Position numbers and translations under genes: made by a program | The notes under the pieces: generated by a model | The model's input: the letters and a program-made list of their open reading frames with translations, nothing else | What the model was told of the DNA's origin: nothing | Databases searched by the model: none | In this document: positions 26,205-33,497 of the stretch, piece by piece | Layout of the letters: every line of letters begins with the position of its first letter | Position numbering within the stretch: position 1 is the stretch's first letter | Source of the DNA: Natrarchaeobaculum aegyptiacum | Lineage (GTDB): Archaea; Halobacteriota; Halobacteria; Halobacteriales; Natrialbaceae | Direction of reading: 5' to 3' | Assembly: GCF_002156705.1 (NCBI RefSeq) | Contig: NZ_CP019893.1 | Location: 1,612,001 to 1,676,000 of the forward strand | DNA length: 64,000 bases

Positions 26205-28130
26205 TTACTTCTGTTTCTCGAATCTCGCCTGGACGAACGGCTGGACGTCGTCGATGTCACCCAAACGCGAATCAGACGTCAGGACAGCCTCGGTCTCCTC
26301 GAGCGGGACCGAGAGGTTGATCTCCTTCGTCCGGCCGTAGCGTCCCTTCGAGACGACGACCGCGTTGACGATCCCGAGCATGTCGAGTTCGCTGATGAGG
26401 TCGGTGACGCGACGCTGGGTGAGCACGTCGGCGTCGATCTCCTCGCAGAATCGCTTGTAGATGTTGAACACCTCACCGGTGTTGATGCTGTGGACCCCGT
26501 TTTTCTCGAGGGAGATGATCGCGAAGAGGACGAGTTTGCTCTGCGTGGGGAGGGTGCGAACGACCTCGACGACGCGGTCGAGTTCGATCTTGTCCTGGGC
26601 TTCGCGCACGTGGCGTTCCTCGACGGTCTCGGCCTGCGACCGTTCGGCGAGTTCGCCCGCCGTCCGCAGGAGGTCGAGTGCTCGCCGGGCGTCCCCGTGT
26701 TCCTGTGCGGCGAACGCAGCACAGAGCGGGATCACGTCGTCCGAGAGCGCACCCGCCTTGAACGCCACGTCGGACCGGTGCTCGAGGATATCCCGGAGCT
26801 GATTCGCATCGTACGGTGGGAAGACGATCTCCTCTTCACCGAGTGAAGATTTCACCCGCGGGTCGAGGAAGTCAGTGAACTTGAGGTCGTTACTGATCCC
26901 GATGATCGATACCCGGGAGTTCTCGAGTTCGGAGTTCATCCGCGAGAGATTGTAGAGGGTGTCGTCGCCGCTTTTCTCGACGAGTTTGTCGATCTCGTCG
27001 AGCATGATCACGACCACGCGCTCGTCGTAGTCGACGGCGTCGAAGAAGACGCTGTAGACGCGGTCGGTCGGCCACCCGGTCATCGGCACCTCTTCGAACG
27101 ACTCGGCGTCGTCTTCGAGTTCCTCGATTCGATCCTCGATGGCTTCGCGGGAATCGAACGGTGTCGACTCGAGTGGGTGGTCGTTTCCGCCCGGACCCCG
27201 GTTCCCTTCGACCACTTCGCGGTTGCCGTCGGCAGGACGCTCCGCGGCGTCGACGTGTTCCCGTCCGTCGGTGGCCGACTGCTGTCGAGTGGATCCCCCA
27301 TCGGCCGACCCCTCTGTTTCTGGTGGAGATGGCGACTCAGTCGGTGATTCTTCCGCTGGAGTCGGTCCAGCCGAACCAGTCGAATCAACCGACCCAGCCG
27401 AACTAGCTGAATCACGGTTATCGGCAGGAGACTCTGCCTCCCGATTCTGCTGTGACGTCGGCGAGTCGGCGTGAGAACCGTGTGGGTCACGGGATGGGTT
27501 ACTCGAGTGGTGATCGGGTTGGGTAGATCCGTCGACCGACGCTGGCTCCGGGCGATCCGGATCGGTCGTGGCGTCGGCTTCCGCCATGGAATCTCGTCGC
27601 TGCTCGTACTCGTCGACGGTCTCGAGCAACGACTCGAGTGAGTCGATCCGATCGTCGATCCGGGCTTCGTTCTTCTCGATGAACTTGTTCGCCAGTTGCG
27701 CGAGCACGCGATACTGGGTATCGGTCACTTCGCAGTTGATGTACTCGACGTCGCAAGGAACGCTGTACTTCTGGGAAGTGCTCTCGAGTTCCTTGCTGAC
27801 GAATTTCGCGCTGGCGGTCTTCCCGGTTCCCGTCTTCCCGTAGATGAGGATGTTCGACGGGGTCTCCCCTCGGAGTGCAGCGACGAGAATCGTCGCCATC
27901 TTGTTGATCTGGTCGCTCCGGTGGGGGAGTTCGTGTGGCGTGTACGACGGGCGAAGGACTTCCTTGTTCTCGAAGATCGGTTCGCCGCTGAGCAAGTCGT
28001 CGAACAGTCCCTGGTTGGATTCGTCGTCGCCGAGATCGGAACTCTCGAACGGAGAAGAAAATCCTGCCGGTCCATCTGACTCGAGCGCGTCGTTACCCAG
28101 TGATCGTGAGTTCCTGTCGTCGTCTGACAT
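26205..28130 (-). CDS. orc1: Orc1/Cdc6 replication initiator
   Basis: A 641-residue origin-binding AAA+ protein. Walker A (IYGKTGTGKTAS, about 97-107) and Walker B (VVVIMLDEIDKL, about 372-383) are intact, as are sensor 1 (GISNDL), sensor 2 with the ARR loop (HGDARRALDLLRTAGE) and a C-terminal winged helix (about 545-641). Between the Walker motifs sits an unusual hydrophilic insert of about 145 residues (about 181-325) rich in Ser, Pro, Asp and Glu. Haloarchaeal Orc1 encoded beside oriC1 is known to be long, but this insert also carries an ORB-like DNA element. The gene abuts the gene-free origin region. The start MSDDDRNSRSL at 28130 is preferred to an upstream extension that overlaps the origin. 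Confidence 0.96.
   Translation of the reverse strand: MSDDDRNSRSLGNDALESDGPAGFSSPFESSDLGDDESNQGLFDDLLSGEPIFENKEVLRPSYTPHELPHRSDQINKMATILVAALRGETPSNILIYGKTGTGKTASAKFVSKELESTSQKYSVPCDVEYINCEVTDTQYRVLAQLANKFIEKNEARIDDRIDSLESLLETVDEYEQRRDSMAEADATTDPDRPEPASVDGSTQPDHHSSNPSRDPHGSHADSPTSQQNREAESPADNRDSASSAGSVDSTGSAGPTPAEESPTESPSPPETEGSADGGSTRQQSATDGREHVDAAERPADGNREVVEGNRGPGGNDHPLESTPFDSREAIEDRIEELEDDAESFEEVPMTGWPTDRVYSVFFDAVDYDERVVVIMLDEIDKLVEKSGDDTLYNLSRMNSELENSRVSIIGISNDLKFTDFLDPRVKSSLGEEEIVFPPYDANQLRDILEHRSDVAFKAGALSDDVIPLCAAFAAQEHGDARRALDLLRTAGELAERSQAETVEERHVREAQDKIELDRVVEVVRTLPTQSKLVLFAIISLEKNGVHSINTGEVFNIYKRFCEEIDADVLTQRRVTDLISELDMLGIVNAVVVSKGRYGRTKEINLSVPLEETEAVLTSDSRLGDIDDVQPFVQARFEKQK
27307..27330 (-). 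repeat. ORB-like element inside orc1
   Basis: On the minus strand ATCTCCACCAGAAACAGAGG followed by GGTC. It matches the box core (CTCCA-GAAAC-GGGGTC) and encodes about residues 267-275 of the Orc1 insert (SPPETEGSA), parallel to SPVETGGST in DP1. Confidence 0.65.
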
Positions 28131-28142
28131 TCGTCGGTCGTA

Positions 28143-28166
28143 CACCCCCCTATTTCGAGTGGAGAT
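28143..28166 (-). repeat. ORB-like element next to the orc1 start
   Basis: On the minus strand ATCTCCACTCGAAATAGGGG is followed by GGTG. It lies just upstream of the orc1 start codon (28130), over its probable promoter, so bound Orc1 could repress its own gene. Confidence 0.7.
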
Positions 28167-28610
28167 CCAACGCCGCGACGGTGGTTTTACGGAGGTAAAT
28201 GGGGTAATACGGTCCATCTACGCTCTCATCGCCCCAGCACGGATCCAGTTGATGCAAACGAACCAGAGGAACACATCGATAATAAATTTGTCCCTTCACT
28301 CCAGACGAGTTTCACGATTTCCAACGACGATGGACGGGTTGAATTCTGGTAGTTGTCAGCGGTTCAGGCCAGATTACTACCGAGAGATCCTTTACCAGTA
28401 GATTCCCACACCAACCAGCTACGACGAGCGCTCCGTCGAGGTAAACCCCTGGTTCGAACGGACGACGAGATCGGTCTCGAAAACGCGCTACAGCAACGCT
28501 TCGACTGGAGAAGTCGCTCAAAGGTTTCGTGTCGTTCGGTCGCTGTTGTCGCCCAGCCACGTTCGTGATGGTTGTTCACACTCATCGATCGGTAGCGTTC
28601 GAATCACTGA

Positions 28611-28633
28611 CTCCGATGGGTACGCCATCGGAG
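28611..28633. repeat. 9-bp perfect hairpin within the origin region
   Basis: CTCCGATGG, loop GTACG, CCATCGGAG. It lies between the orc1-proximal ORB and the DUE-flanking ORB. Function unknown. Confidence 0.55.
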
Positions 28634-28830
28634 AGTGGGATTGACCGAAACGACCACGACTGTGAACGCGAGTGGCCGAAACCGTCTGTGAACAGGCGTA
28701 ATCGGGAACGTGACATCCAAACGCGGAGCGATACCGAGACCGAGTTTCCAGTAATAGATCGGTACACGTGAAGTGAACGACAGCGAGTGAGAGGTGTGGT
28801 GACACGCCTACTGGAGCCACTCTAGCCCCC

Positions 28831-28853
28831 CACCCCTTCGTTTCCACTGGAAC
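28831..28853 (-). repeat. origin recognition box, left of the AT-rich element
   Basis: On the minus strand GGTTCCAGTGGAAACGAAGG continues GGTGGGG. It contains the palindromic TTCCAGTGGAA centre and the G-string of haloarchaeal ORBs. Confidence 0.85.
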
Positions 28854-28892
28854 CGTCCGAGAGAGGGTCCGGAACCGACGCTTCTAGTCTGA

Positions 28893-28994
28893 AAGGATTT
28901 ATGTGGGTGGGTCAGAAACAATATCCGCAGTACTAGCAAATTAACGTTTGTACTAGATGAGGATGGATTTGTTACTAGGCTTAACTAGATTAGC
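28893..28994. other. AT-rich probable DNA unwinding element
   Basis: A stretch of about 100 bp, clearly poorer in G+C than its surroundings, running from TGAAAGGATTTATG to AACTAGATTAGCTG. It is flanked at a distance by inverted ORBs at 28831 and 29132, as expected of a duplex unwinding element. Confidence 0.7.
28931..28988 (+). repeat. iterated TACTAG hexamers in the AT-rich element
   Basis: TACTAG occurs at 28931, 28951 and 28973, followed by AACTAG at 28983. Spacings of 20, 22 and 10 bp put them near multiples of one or two helical turns. Confidence 0.6.
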
Positions 28995-29131
28995 TGCCCG
29001 ATCTTCTAGAACAGGTTTCTTCTCCGAATATCCTCTCTCTACCCCTTCTACCTGCTGTTTCTGGTATCACCTTCGAGACGAACCGTTCCAGTTCCCGGAT
29101 CGACTCATTCGATGGGTCCGACGATCGATCG

Positions 29132-29157
29132 TCTCCAGTTGAAACGAAGGGGTGGGG
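29132..29157 (+). repeat. origin recognition box, right of the AT-rich element
   Basis: TCTCCAGTTGAAACGAAGGG continues GTGGGG. It is the strongest match in the window together with the inverted copy at 28831-28853. Confidence 0.85.
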
Positions 29158-29253
29158 GTGTTCCGACCACCCCGATCGGATCCCTGATGACTTTCCACTC
29201 CTCAAACTCGACCGGACTTTCCTCTCTCCGCAACCGGATTTGCCACTCACTCT

Positions 29254-29312
29254 CACGCACGTCTGGTCTCACTGCTCATCCTCGCACTCATCTGGTCTCA
29301 CCGCTCACCCTC
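29254..29312 (+). repeat. two-copy direct repeat of about 29 bp in the origin right arm
   Basis: Two units share TCTGGTCTCAC-Y-GCTCA-Y-CCTC, starting at 29262 and 29291. The plus strand here is pyrimidine-rich. It may be an origin spacer or a binding repeat. Confidence 0.5.
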
Positions 29313-29712
29313 ACCTTCGATCGCCCGTGCCAATCAGGTATTACCTGGAGTCGTAACTCCACGATGGATACTAACTCTGAAACTCTCAGTTTCGCAGCCG
29401 GCCGACCGACTGTTCTTCGCGGTCAGCCCCGAGAAGTCAGTCGCCGACGAGGAATCAGCCCATCGATATATCCGGCCTTCTGACTATCTCTCCTTTACGG
29501 ATTGACGAACGAGGTGTCTCAGTAACCTGGACTGAGTAGCCGGACCAGAGAGACCCCACAGGGAAACGTATTTCAAGAGAACGTGGCTACCATGGCAGAC
29601 TCTCACTTTCTCGCTACACCTTACACCGATCCATCATTTATCACCCCAAGGACTTTAACGTAGGCTTAAGTGAATTCAGTGTAGTACTACTCGCAGACAC
29701 ACCCCGTGTACT

Positions 29713-29717
29713 GGAGG
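29713..29717 (+). promoter_or_regulatory. Shine-Dalgarno of oapA
   Basis: GGAGG ends 7 nt before the ATG at 29725. A TATA-like CTTTAACG near 29654-29661 or CTTAAG near 29665 suggests a leader of at least 30 nt, unusual among the mostly leaderless genes of the window. Confidence 0.55.
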
Positions 29718-29724
29718 CCCGACA

Positions 29725-30363
29725 ATGGGACTGTTCACAGAACTCAAAGATAGTATCTCCCGGGCGACGGACCGCCTGTTCTCCGAGCAGGAGCCGAAAC
29801 GCATCGGGATCTACGGCCCGCCGAACGCTGGAAAGACGACCCTCGCGAACCGGATCGCTCGAGACTGGACTGGTGACGCCATCGGTACGGAGAGTCACAT
29901 CCCGCACGAGACGCGACGCGCGCGCAGGAAAGAAAACGTAGAGATCGAACGCAACGGCAAGTCGGTGACGATCGACATCGTCGACACGCCCGGCGTGACG
30001 ACGAAAGTCGATTACGAGGAGTTTACCGACGAGATGGAAGAAGACGACGCCATCCGCCGCTCTCGAGAGGCGACCGAAGGCGTCGCCGAAGCGATGCACT
30101 GGCTTCGCGAGGACGTCGACGGCGTTATCTACGTTCTCGACAGCGCAGAAGACCCGATCACGCAGGTGAACACGATGCTCATCGGGATCATCGAGTCTCG
30201 TGACCTTCCCGTGCTCATCTTCGCGAACAAGATCGATCTGGACGAATCGAGCGTCAAACGGATCGAAGACGCCTTCCCGCAGCACAAGACCGTTCCACTG
30301 TCGGCGAAAGAAGGCGACAACATGGACGAAGTGTACGACAACATCGCACAGTACTTCGGGTGA
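29725..30363 (+). CDS. oapA: origin-associated GTPase OapA (Era-like)
   Basis: A 212-residue GTPase. G1 is GIYGPPNAGKTT (about 29-38), G3 DTPGV (about 88-92), G4 ANKIDL (about 170) and G5 LSAKEGD (about 191), so GTP binding should be intact. It is related to Era/Obg-type TRAFAC GTPases but lacks a KH domain. In haloarchaea this gene sits beside oriC1 and is called origin-associated protein A; the exact role in replication is not established as far as I know. It heads a three-gene operon: the next gene begins 6 bp after its stop codon, and the third follows 16 bp later. Confidence 0.9.
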   Translation: MGLFTELKDSISRATDRLFSEQEPKRIGIYGPPNAGKTTLANRIARDWTGDAIGTESHIPHETRRARRKENVEIERNGKSVTIDIVDTPGVTTKVDYEEFTDEMEEDDAIRRSREATEGVAEAMHWLREDVDGVIYVLDSAEDPITQVNTMLIGIIESRDLPVLIFANKIDLDESSVKRIEDAFPQHKTVPLSAKEGDNMDEVYDNIAQYFG

Positions 30364-30368
30364 TCAGG

Positions 30369-30770
30369 ATGCCCAAAGCAACGAACACCGGCGGCGACGA
30401 TCCGGACGATGGAATCCAGATCGACCTGATCAGCGGTGAACGAATGTCCGAGATGGCCACGATGGAGAAGATCCGGATGATCCTCGACGGTGTCCACGAC
30501 GGCAACATCGTGATCCTCGAGGACGGATTGACTCCGGACGAGGAGAGTCGCCTCATCGAGACGACGATGGCCGAGATCAACCCGGACGGCTTCAACGGGA
30601 TCGAGATCGAGACCTATCCGAAGTCGGACACCAAAGACTCGTCGCTCCTCGGACGGATCATGGGGAACGACGAATCCGAGGCGAAACTGACCGTGATCGG
30701 GCCGGCAAACCGTATCGAGACACTCCACAAGGACGAAACGCTCATCAGCGCCCTCGTGTCTCGAAGCTGA
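30369..30770 (+). CDS. oapB: DUF2073 protein, OapB
   Basis: A protein of about 133 residues matching the archaeal DUF2073 family: DGIQIDLISGERMSEMATME, IRMILDGVHDGNIVILEDGL, then LTVIGPANRIETLHKDETLI near the end. The fold and function are not known to me; the family co-occurs with the Era-like GTPase across archaea, which suggests a shared complex. The ATG at 30369 was chosen; a GTG at 30360 would overlap the oapA stop codon and is also possible. The name OapB follows haloarchaeal usage for the gene between oapA and oapC. Confidence 0.85.
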   Translation: MPKATNTGGDDPDDGIQIDLISGERMSEMATMEKIRMILDGVHDGNIVILEDGLTPDEESRLIETTMAEINPDGFNGIEIETYPKSDTKDSSLLGRIMGNDESEAKLTVIGPANRIETLHKDETLISALVSRS

Positions 30771-30786
30771 CCAGAGGCTGACACTA

Positions 30787-31896
30787 ATGCCACACGAATG
30801 TACGACCTGCGGCCGGACGTTCCCCGACGGATCGAAGGAGATGCTGTCGGGCTGTCCGGACTGTGGTGGGAACAAGTTCCAGTTTTCTCCCTCGAGAGAC
30901 CTCTCGAGTGGATCCTCGGGGTCGACCGATAGCGCGGGGTCAGGAACAGCAACAGGATCGGGTTCGGCTTCAGGACCAGCATCAACAGCAGCGTCCGATT
31001 CAGGGACACAATCGCCAGCGTCCGGTTCGGGGTCACGGTCGCAACCGAACGCAGGGGTGGAGTCGGGATCACAGTCGGACGCCGATTCGGGCGGGGAGTC
31101 GACCCCTGCCGCGTCAGACCGATCGGCTCGAGCGGCGGCGAAACGAACGGGTGCTCGAGCGACCGAGACGGTCCGTGAGTGGGTCAGCAGAAAGGCCGAC
31201 GAAAACACCGACGCTGCAGCGGAACCGACGGGGAGTTCGACCGACGACGGTGCCAACCAGTCGGGGGCCACCTCGGAGCGAACACTCGACACGAGTGACT
31301 TTCCGGAGTGGCCGGATTCGGCCCGCCGACCCGAAGATCGGACCACGGCACGATCCGAGACCGGGTCTGGCCGGGCCGGTGGGCGGGAGGTCGACGCATC
31401 TGACTCTGACCCTGGCCGTGCAAGTGGATCGTCACGAACGCCGGTCGCCGACAGTGAGAACACTGCCCAGGCCGATGCCCGGACAGGTGTCGTCTCCGAG
31501 AACGACATTCCCTCCGGGACTGTCGAGGGCGAGACGACTCGAGCCCGGCGCGAGGATCCTCACGGGGCAAGGCAGGAGCCGCCTCGAGAACGGGATGCCC
31601 GTGGCGACGCTGGATCGCCCACCGATTCCCCGGCTGGTTCCGAACGGGGCGCAGACGAGAACGTCGATCCGGCGGATGGTCGGGTCGTCAGCGAACCGTC
31701 CGGTGATCGTCCGTCGATCGAGCAACTGCGCGAGGAGCTCAACGAACAGTTCGAGAGCATCAAGATCGTCCGACCCGGCGAGTACGAACTCAACCTGATG
31801 GAGCTGTACAACCGCGAGGAGTACATCATCTCCCTGCAGGAAGACGGTCGGTACGTCATCGAGGTTCCGGACGCCTGGCGAGACGGCGACCAGTAG
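30787..31896 (+). CDS. oapC: zinc-ribbon protein OapC with long disordered linker
   Basis: A 369-residue protein with three parts. Residues 1-40 form a zinc ribbon (CTTCGRTFPDGS, then GCPDCGGNKFQF). Residues about 42-310 are a low-complexity Gly/Ser/Arg/Asp-rich linker with no fold. The last 60 or so residues are a conserved domain beginning PSIEQLREELNEQFESIKIV and ending in VIEVPDAWRDG. In shorter archaeal relatives the ribbon and C-terminal domain are nearly contiguous. The gene closes the oapABC unit. Zinc binding is inferred from the cysteines; partner proteins are unknown. Confidence 0.85.
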   Translation: MPHECTTCGRTFPDGSKEMLSGCPDCGGNKFQFSPSRDLSSGSSGSTDSAGSGTATGSGSASGPASTAASDSGTQSPASGSGSRSQPNAGVESGSQSDADSGGESTPAASDRSARAAAKRTGARATETVREWVSRKADENTDAAAEPTGSSTDDGANQSGATSERTLDTSDFPEWPDSARRPEDRTTARSETGSGRAGGREVDASDSDPGRASGSSRTPVADSENTAQADARTGVVSENDIPSGTVEGETTRARREDPHGARQEPPRERDARGDAGSPTDSPAGSERGADENVDPADGRVVSEPSGDRPSIEQLREELNEQFESIKIVRPGEYELNLMELYNREEYIISLQEDGRYVIEVPDAWRDGDQ

Positions 31897-31947
31897 GTTG
31901 CCGTTCGAACGACTGGTGTTGAAAGTCTCTGTCCTGCTGTCTTTCGA

Positions 31948-31970
31948 TTTCCAGTCGAAATAAGGGGGTT
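31948..31970 (+). repeat. ORB-like element downstream of oapC
   Basis: TTTCCAGTCGAAATAAGGGG followed by GTT. It lies 52 bp after the oapC stop codon, 2.8 kb from the origin box at 29132. Confidence 0.65.
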
Positions 31971-32072
31971 GAGATGGCGTGAGGCTGCCCGTCGGTTGCC
32001 GAGAAACGGGCCGATCGAACTCCGTCGTCTGTCCCTGATCCGAATCGGCGCAGACAGACGGAGACAGATGGA

Positions 32073-32079
32073 TTTAAGC
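32073..32079 (+). promoter_or_regulatory. TATA box of a 29-residue ORF
   Basis: TTTAAGC lies 24-30 nt before the ATG at 32103, the expected distance for a leaderless transcript. Confidence 0.5.
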
Positions 32080-32102
32080 GACGCCGGGGCCAGCGTCCGA
32101 AC

Positions 32103-32192
32103 ATGAGCACTGCAACGAAGATCGTTCTCGCGACGGTCGGCGTCTCGGCACTGCTGTCGATTCTGCTGGTCGTCCAGGGCGTATTCGCCTGA
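32103..32192 (+). CDS. 29-residue single-helix membrane peptide
   Basis: A very short ORF starting MSTATKIVLATVGVSALLSI and continuing hydrophobic to a final VFA and stop. It forms one membrane helix with a short basic N-terminal end (one lysine), so the C-terminus would face outward. It has its own TATA box at the right distance, and it fills an otherwise gene-free 300-bp gap between oapC and the next gene. I believe similar tiny peptides occur in other haloarchaea but I cannot confirm that here. Too short for most gene finders. Confidence 0.55.
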   Translation: MSTATKIVLATVGVSALLSILLVVQGVFA

Positions 32193-32220
32193 ACCGGGGT
32201 CATTCGTGTCCGCACCCTCG

Positions 32221-33003
32221 ATGTTCGAGCCACGCGCGTGTCAGAGCGTAGTCGAACCGATCAAAGCCGATCACGCGCCAGCTGCGCTCGTCTTCGACAC
32301 CGCTCGCGACTTCGAGACGGTACCACCGGCCACAGCCGAGGAACTGGGGTTCGCCGTCGACGCACTCGAGCCGGCGACCTATCCCGCTGACTGGCTTCCC
32401 GATGACTCGCCGGCGGTTCTCTCACAGTACGCGAGCTCGACGTTCACCATTGGGATGCCGGGCGACGGGAGCGTCGTCTGGACGCGCCAGACCGACCCGC
32501 CGGTCGTCCTGGTCAAGCCGCGACTCGAGGGCTCTCCCGAGTCGTTCGTGAACTTTCTCCTCGCCGAGGCGTTCGTCGAACTCGGACTCGAGGTTCCCGA
32601 ACACTTCCTCGGGTTCTTCGAGGATTCGTACCGCGACCTCGACCGGGCGATCGACGCCGATCCGACGAGCACCTACCAGATCGCAGCGGCGCTGTACGAC
32701 GGCTGGGTCGGCCTCCAGACGCAGGACGTCTTCGCCGAGTGGCACGAAACGCATCCCGAACTGGCGGACGCGTGGCAAGACGCCGGTGACAGACTCGAGG
32801 GTCGGGTCGCCGGGCTTCCGCGGGCGGTCGCTCGTGGCGAGACCGACGTCGCGGACGCGACGGAACTGGCGTGTGCGGCGATCAAGCACGCTATCGAGCT
32901 ACCGGCACCCTTCGGCGCGCTCGACACGGCGGCCTACCGGGATCACGGCGCCGAGTACGCGGTTCGGTGGGCCGAGAAGACCTTCGACGCGATGGCCGAC
33001 TGA
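32221..33003 (+). CDS. conserved haloarchaeal protein, function unknown
   Basis: A 260-residue soluble acidic protein starting MFEPRACQSVVEPIKADHAP. It is mostly helical in the C-terminal half (FVNFLLAEAFVELGLEVPEH, LACAAIKHAIELPAPFGALD), with Trp and Asp-rich turns. No catalytic motif is seen, and no structural homologue is recognised. A GTG at 32206 would add five residues. The next two genes on the minus strand are of haloarchaeal-only type as well. Confidence 0.7.
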   Translation: MFEPRACQSVVEPIKADHAPAALVFDTARDFETVPPATAEELGFAVDALEPATYPADWLPDDSPAVLSQYASSTFTIGMPGDGSVVWTRQTDPPVVLVKPRLEGSPESFVNFLLAEAFVELGLEVPEHFLGFFEDSYRDLDRAIDADPTSTYQIAAALYDGWVGLQTQDVFAEWHETHPELADAWQDAGDRLEGRVAGLPRAVARGETDVADATELACAAIKHAIELPAPFGALDTAAYRDHGAEYAVRWAEKTFDAMAD

Positions 33004-33092
33004 CGCGTTCGCGGGAGATCGAGGAGTGGATTTCGAGGCCGACCGTCGAGTTCTTCGGTCAGCCGACGCTCGACGTTCCGATCCGGTCTCGG

Positions 33093-33425
33093 CTATCCAC
33101 CGCCCTCGAGGCTCGCGACTCGAATTTCGAACGTGTTCCCGGGCGTGATACGAATGCCAGTGGTTGGGGTGTTGAACTGCACCGAGGTTTCGATTGACGA
33201 TTCGGTGAACAGGTCGTCGAGTGCCTCGGGGTCGACCGCGTCGAAGAGGTCGCAGTCGTCTTTCTCGAGGTCGGCGTCAGTTGCCGTTTCGATCGCGCTG
33301 AGTACGGCGTCGCTCAGTTCCCGGTCGCGTCGGGGATCGTACCAGATTCGGACCTCGCCTTCTCCGGTGGTGGGTTTCCCACTCGCTTCGGGTTCGACGT
33401 CGGTGTCGTCTGGCTGGTCGGTCAT
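33093..33425 (-). CDS. HalOD1 output-domain protein
   Basis: A 110-residue protein: disordered acidic N-terminus, then LSDAVLSAIETATDADLEKD, DLFDAVDPEALDDLFTES and a final hairpin with VQFNTPTTGIRITPGNTFEI. This helix-helix-hairpin order is the HalOD1 pattern, as in 322-672. It probably works with a sensor in two-component-like signalling, but its partner is unknown. The ATG at 33425 is preferred over an in-frame one four codons upstream. Confidence 0.8.
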   Translation of the reverse strand: MTDQPDDTDVEPEASGKPTTGEGEVRIWYDPRRDRELSDAVLSAIETATDADLEKDDCDLFDAVDPEALDDLFTESSIETSVQFNTPTTGIRITPGNTFEIRVASLEGGG

Positions 33426-33497
33426 GGGGTGGTTCACACACCGTCAGGGTGGATAAAACTATCTCGAGTCGGCTCTGCCCCGAACGGGCCCCAGAGA

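Larger units (their letters stand above)
28131..29724. other. replication origin region (oriC1-like), gene-free
   Basis: About 1.6 kb separate orc1 (leftward) from oapA (rightward). It has no believable gene: open frames here are short and lack haloarchaeal codon bias. It holds three ORB-like elements (28143, 28831, 29132), of which the last two are inverted around an AT-rich stretch, iterated TACTAG hexamers, a 9-bp hairpin, and a direct repeat further right. This layout is the one known for haloarchaeal oriC1 with orc1 on one side and the oap genes on the other. It is an inference from layout; no functional data exist here. Confidence 0.88.

Noticed and set aside
28349-28847. Several ORFs of 60-110 codons in the origin region
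   Set aside because: No homology, no acidic composition, overlapping in many frames; fits non-coding origin DNA.
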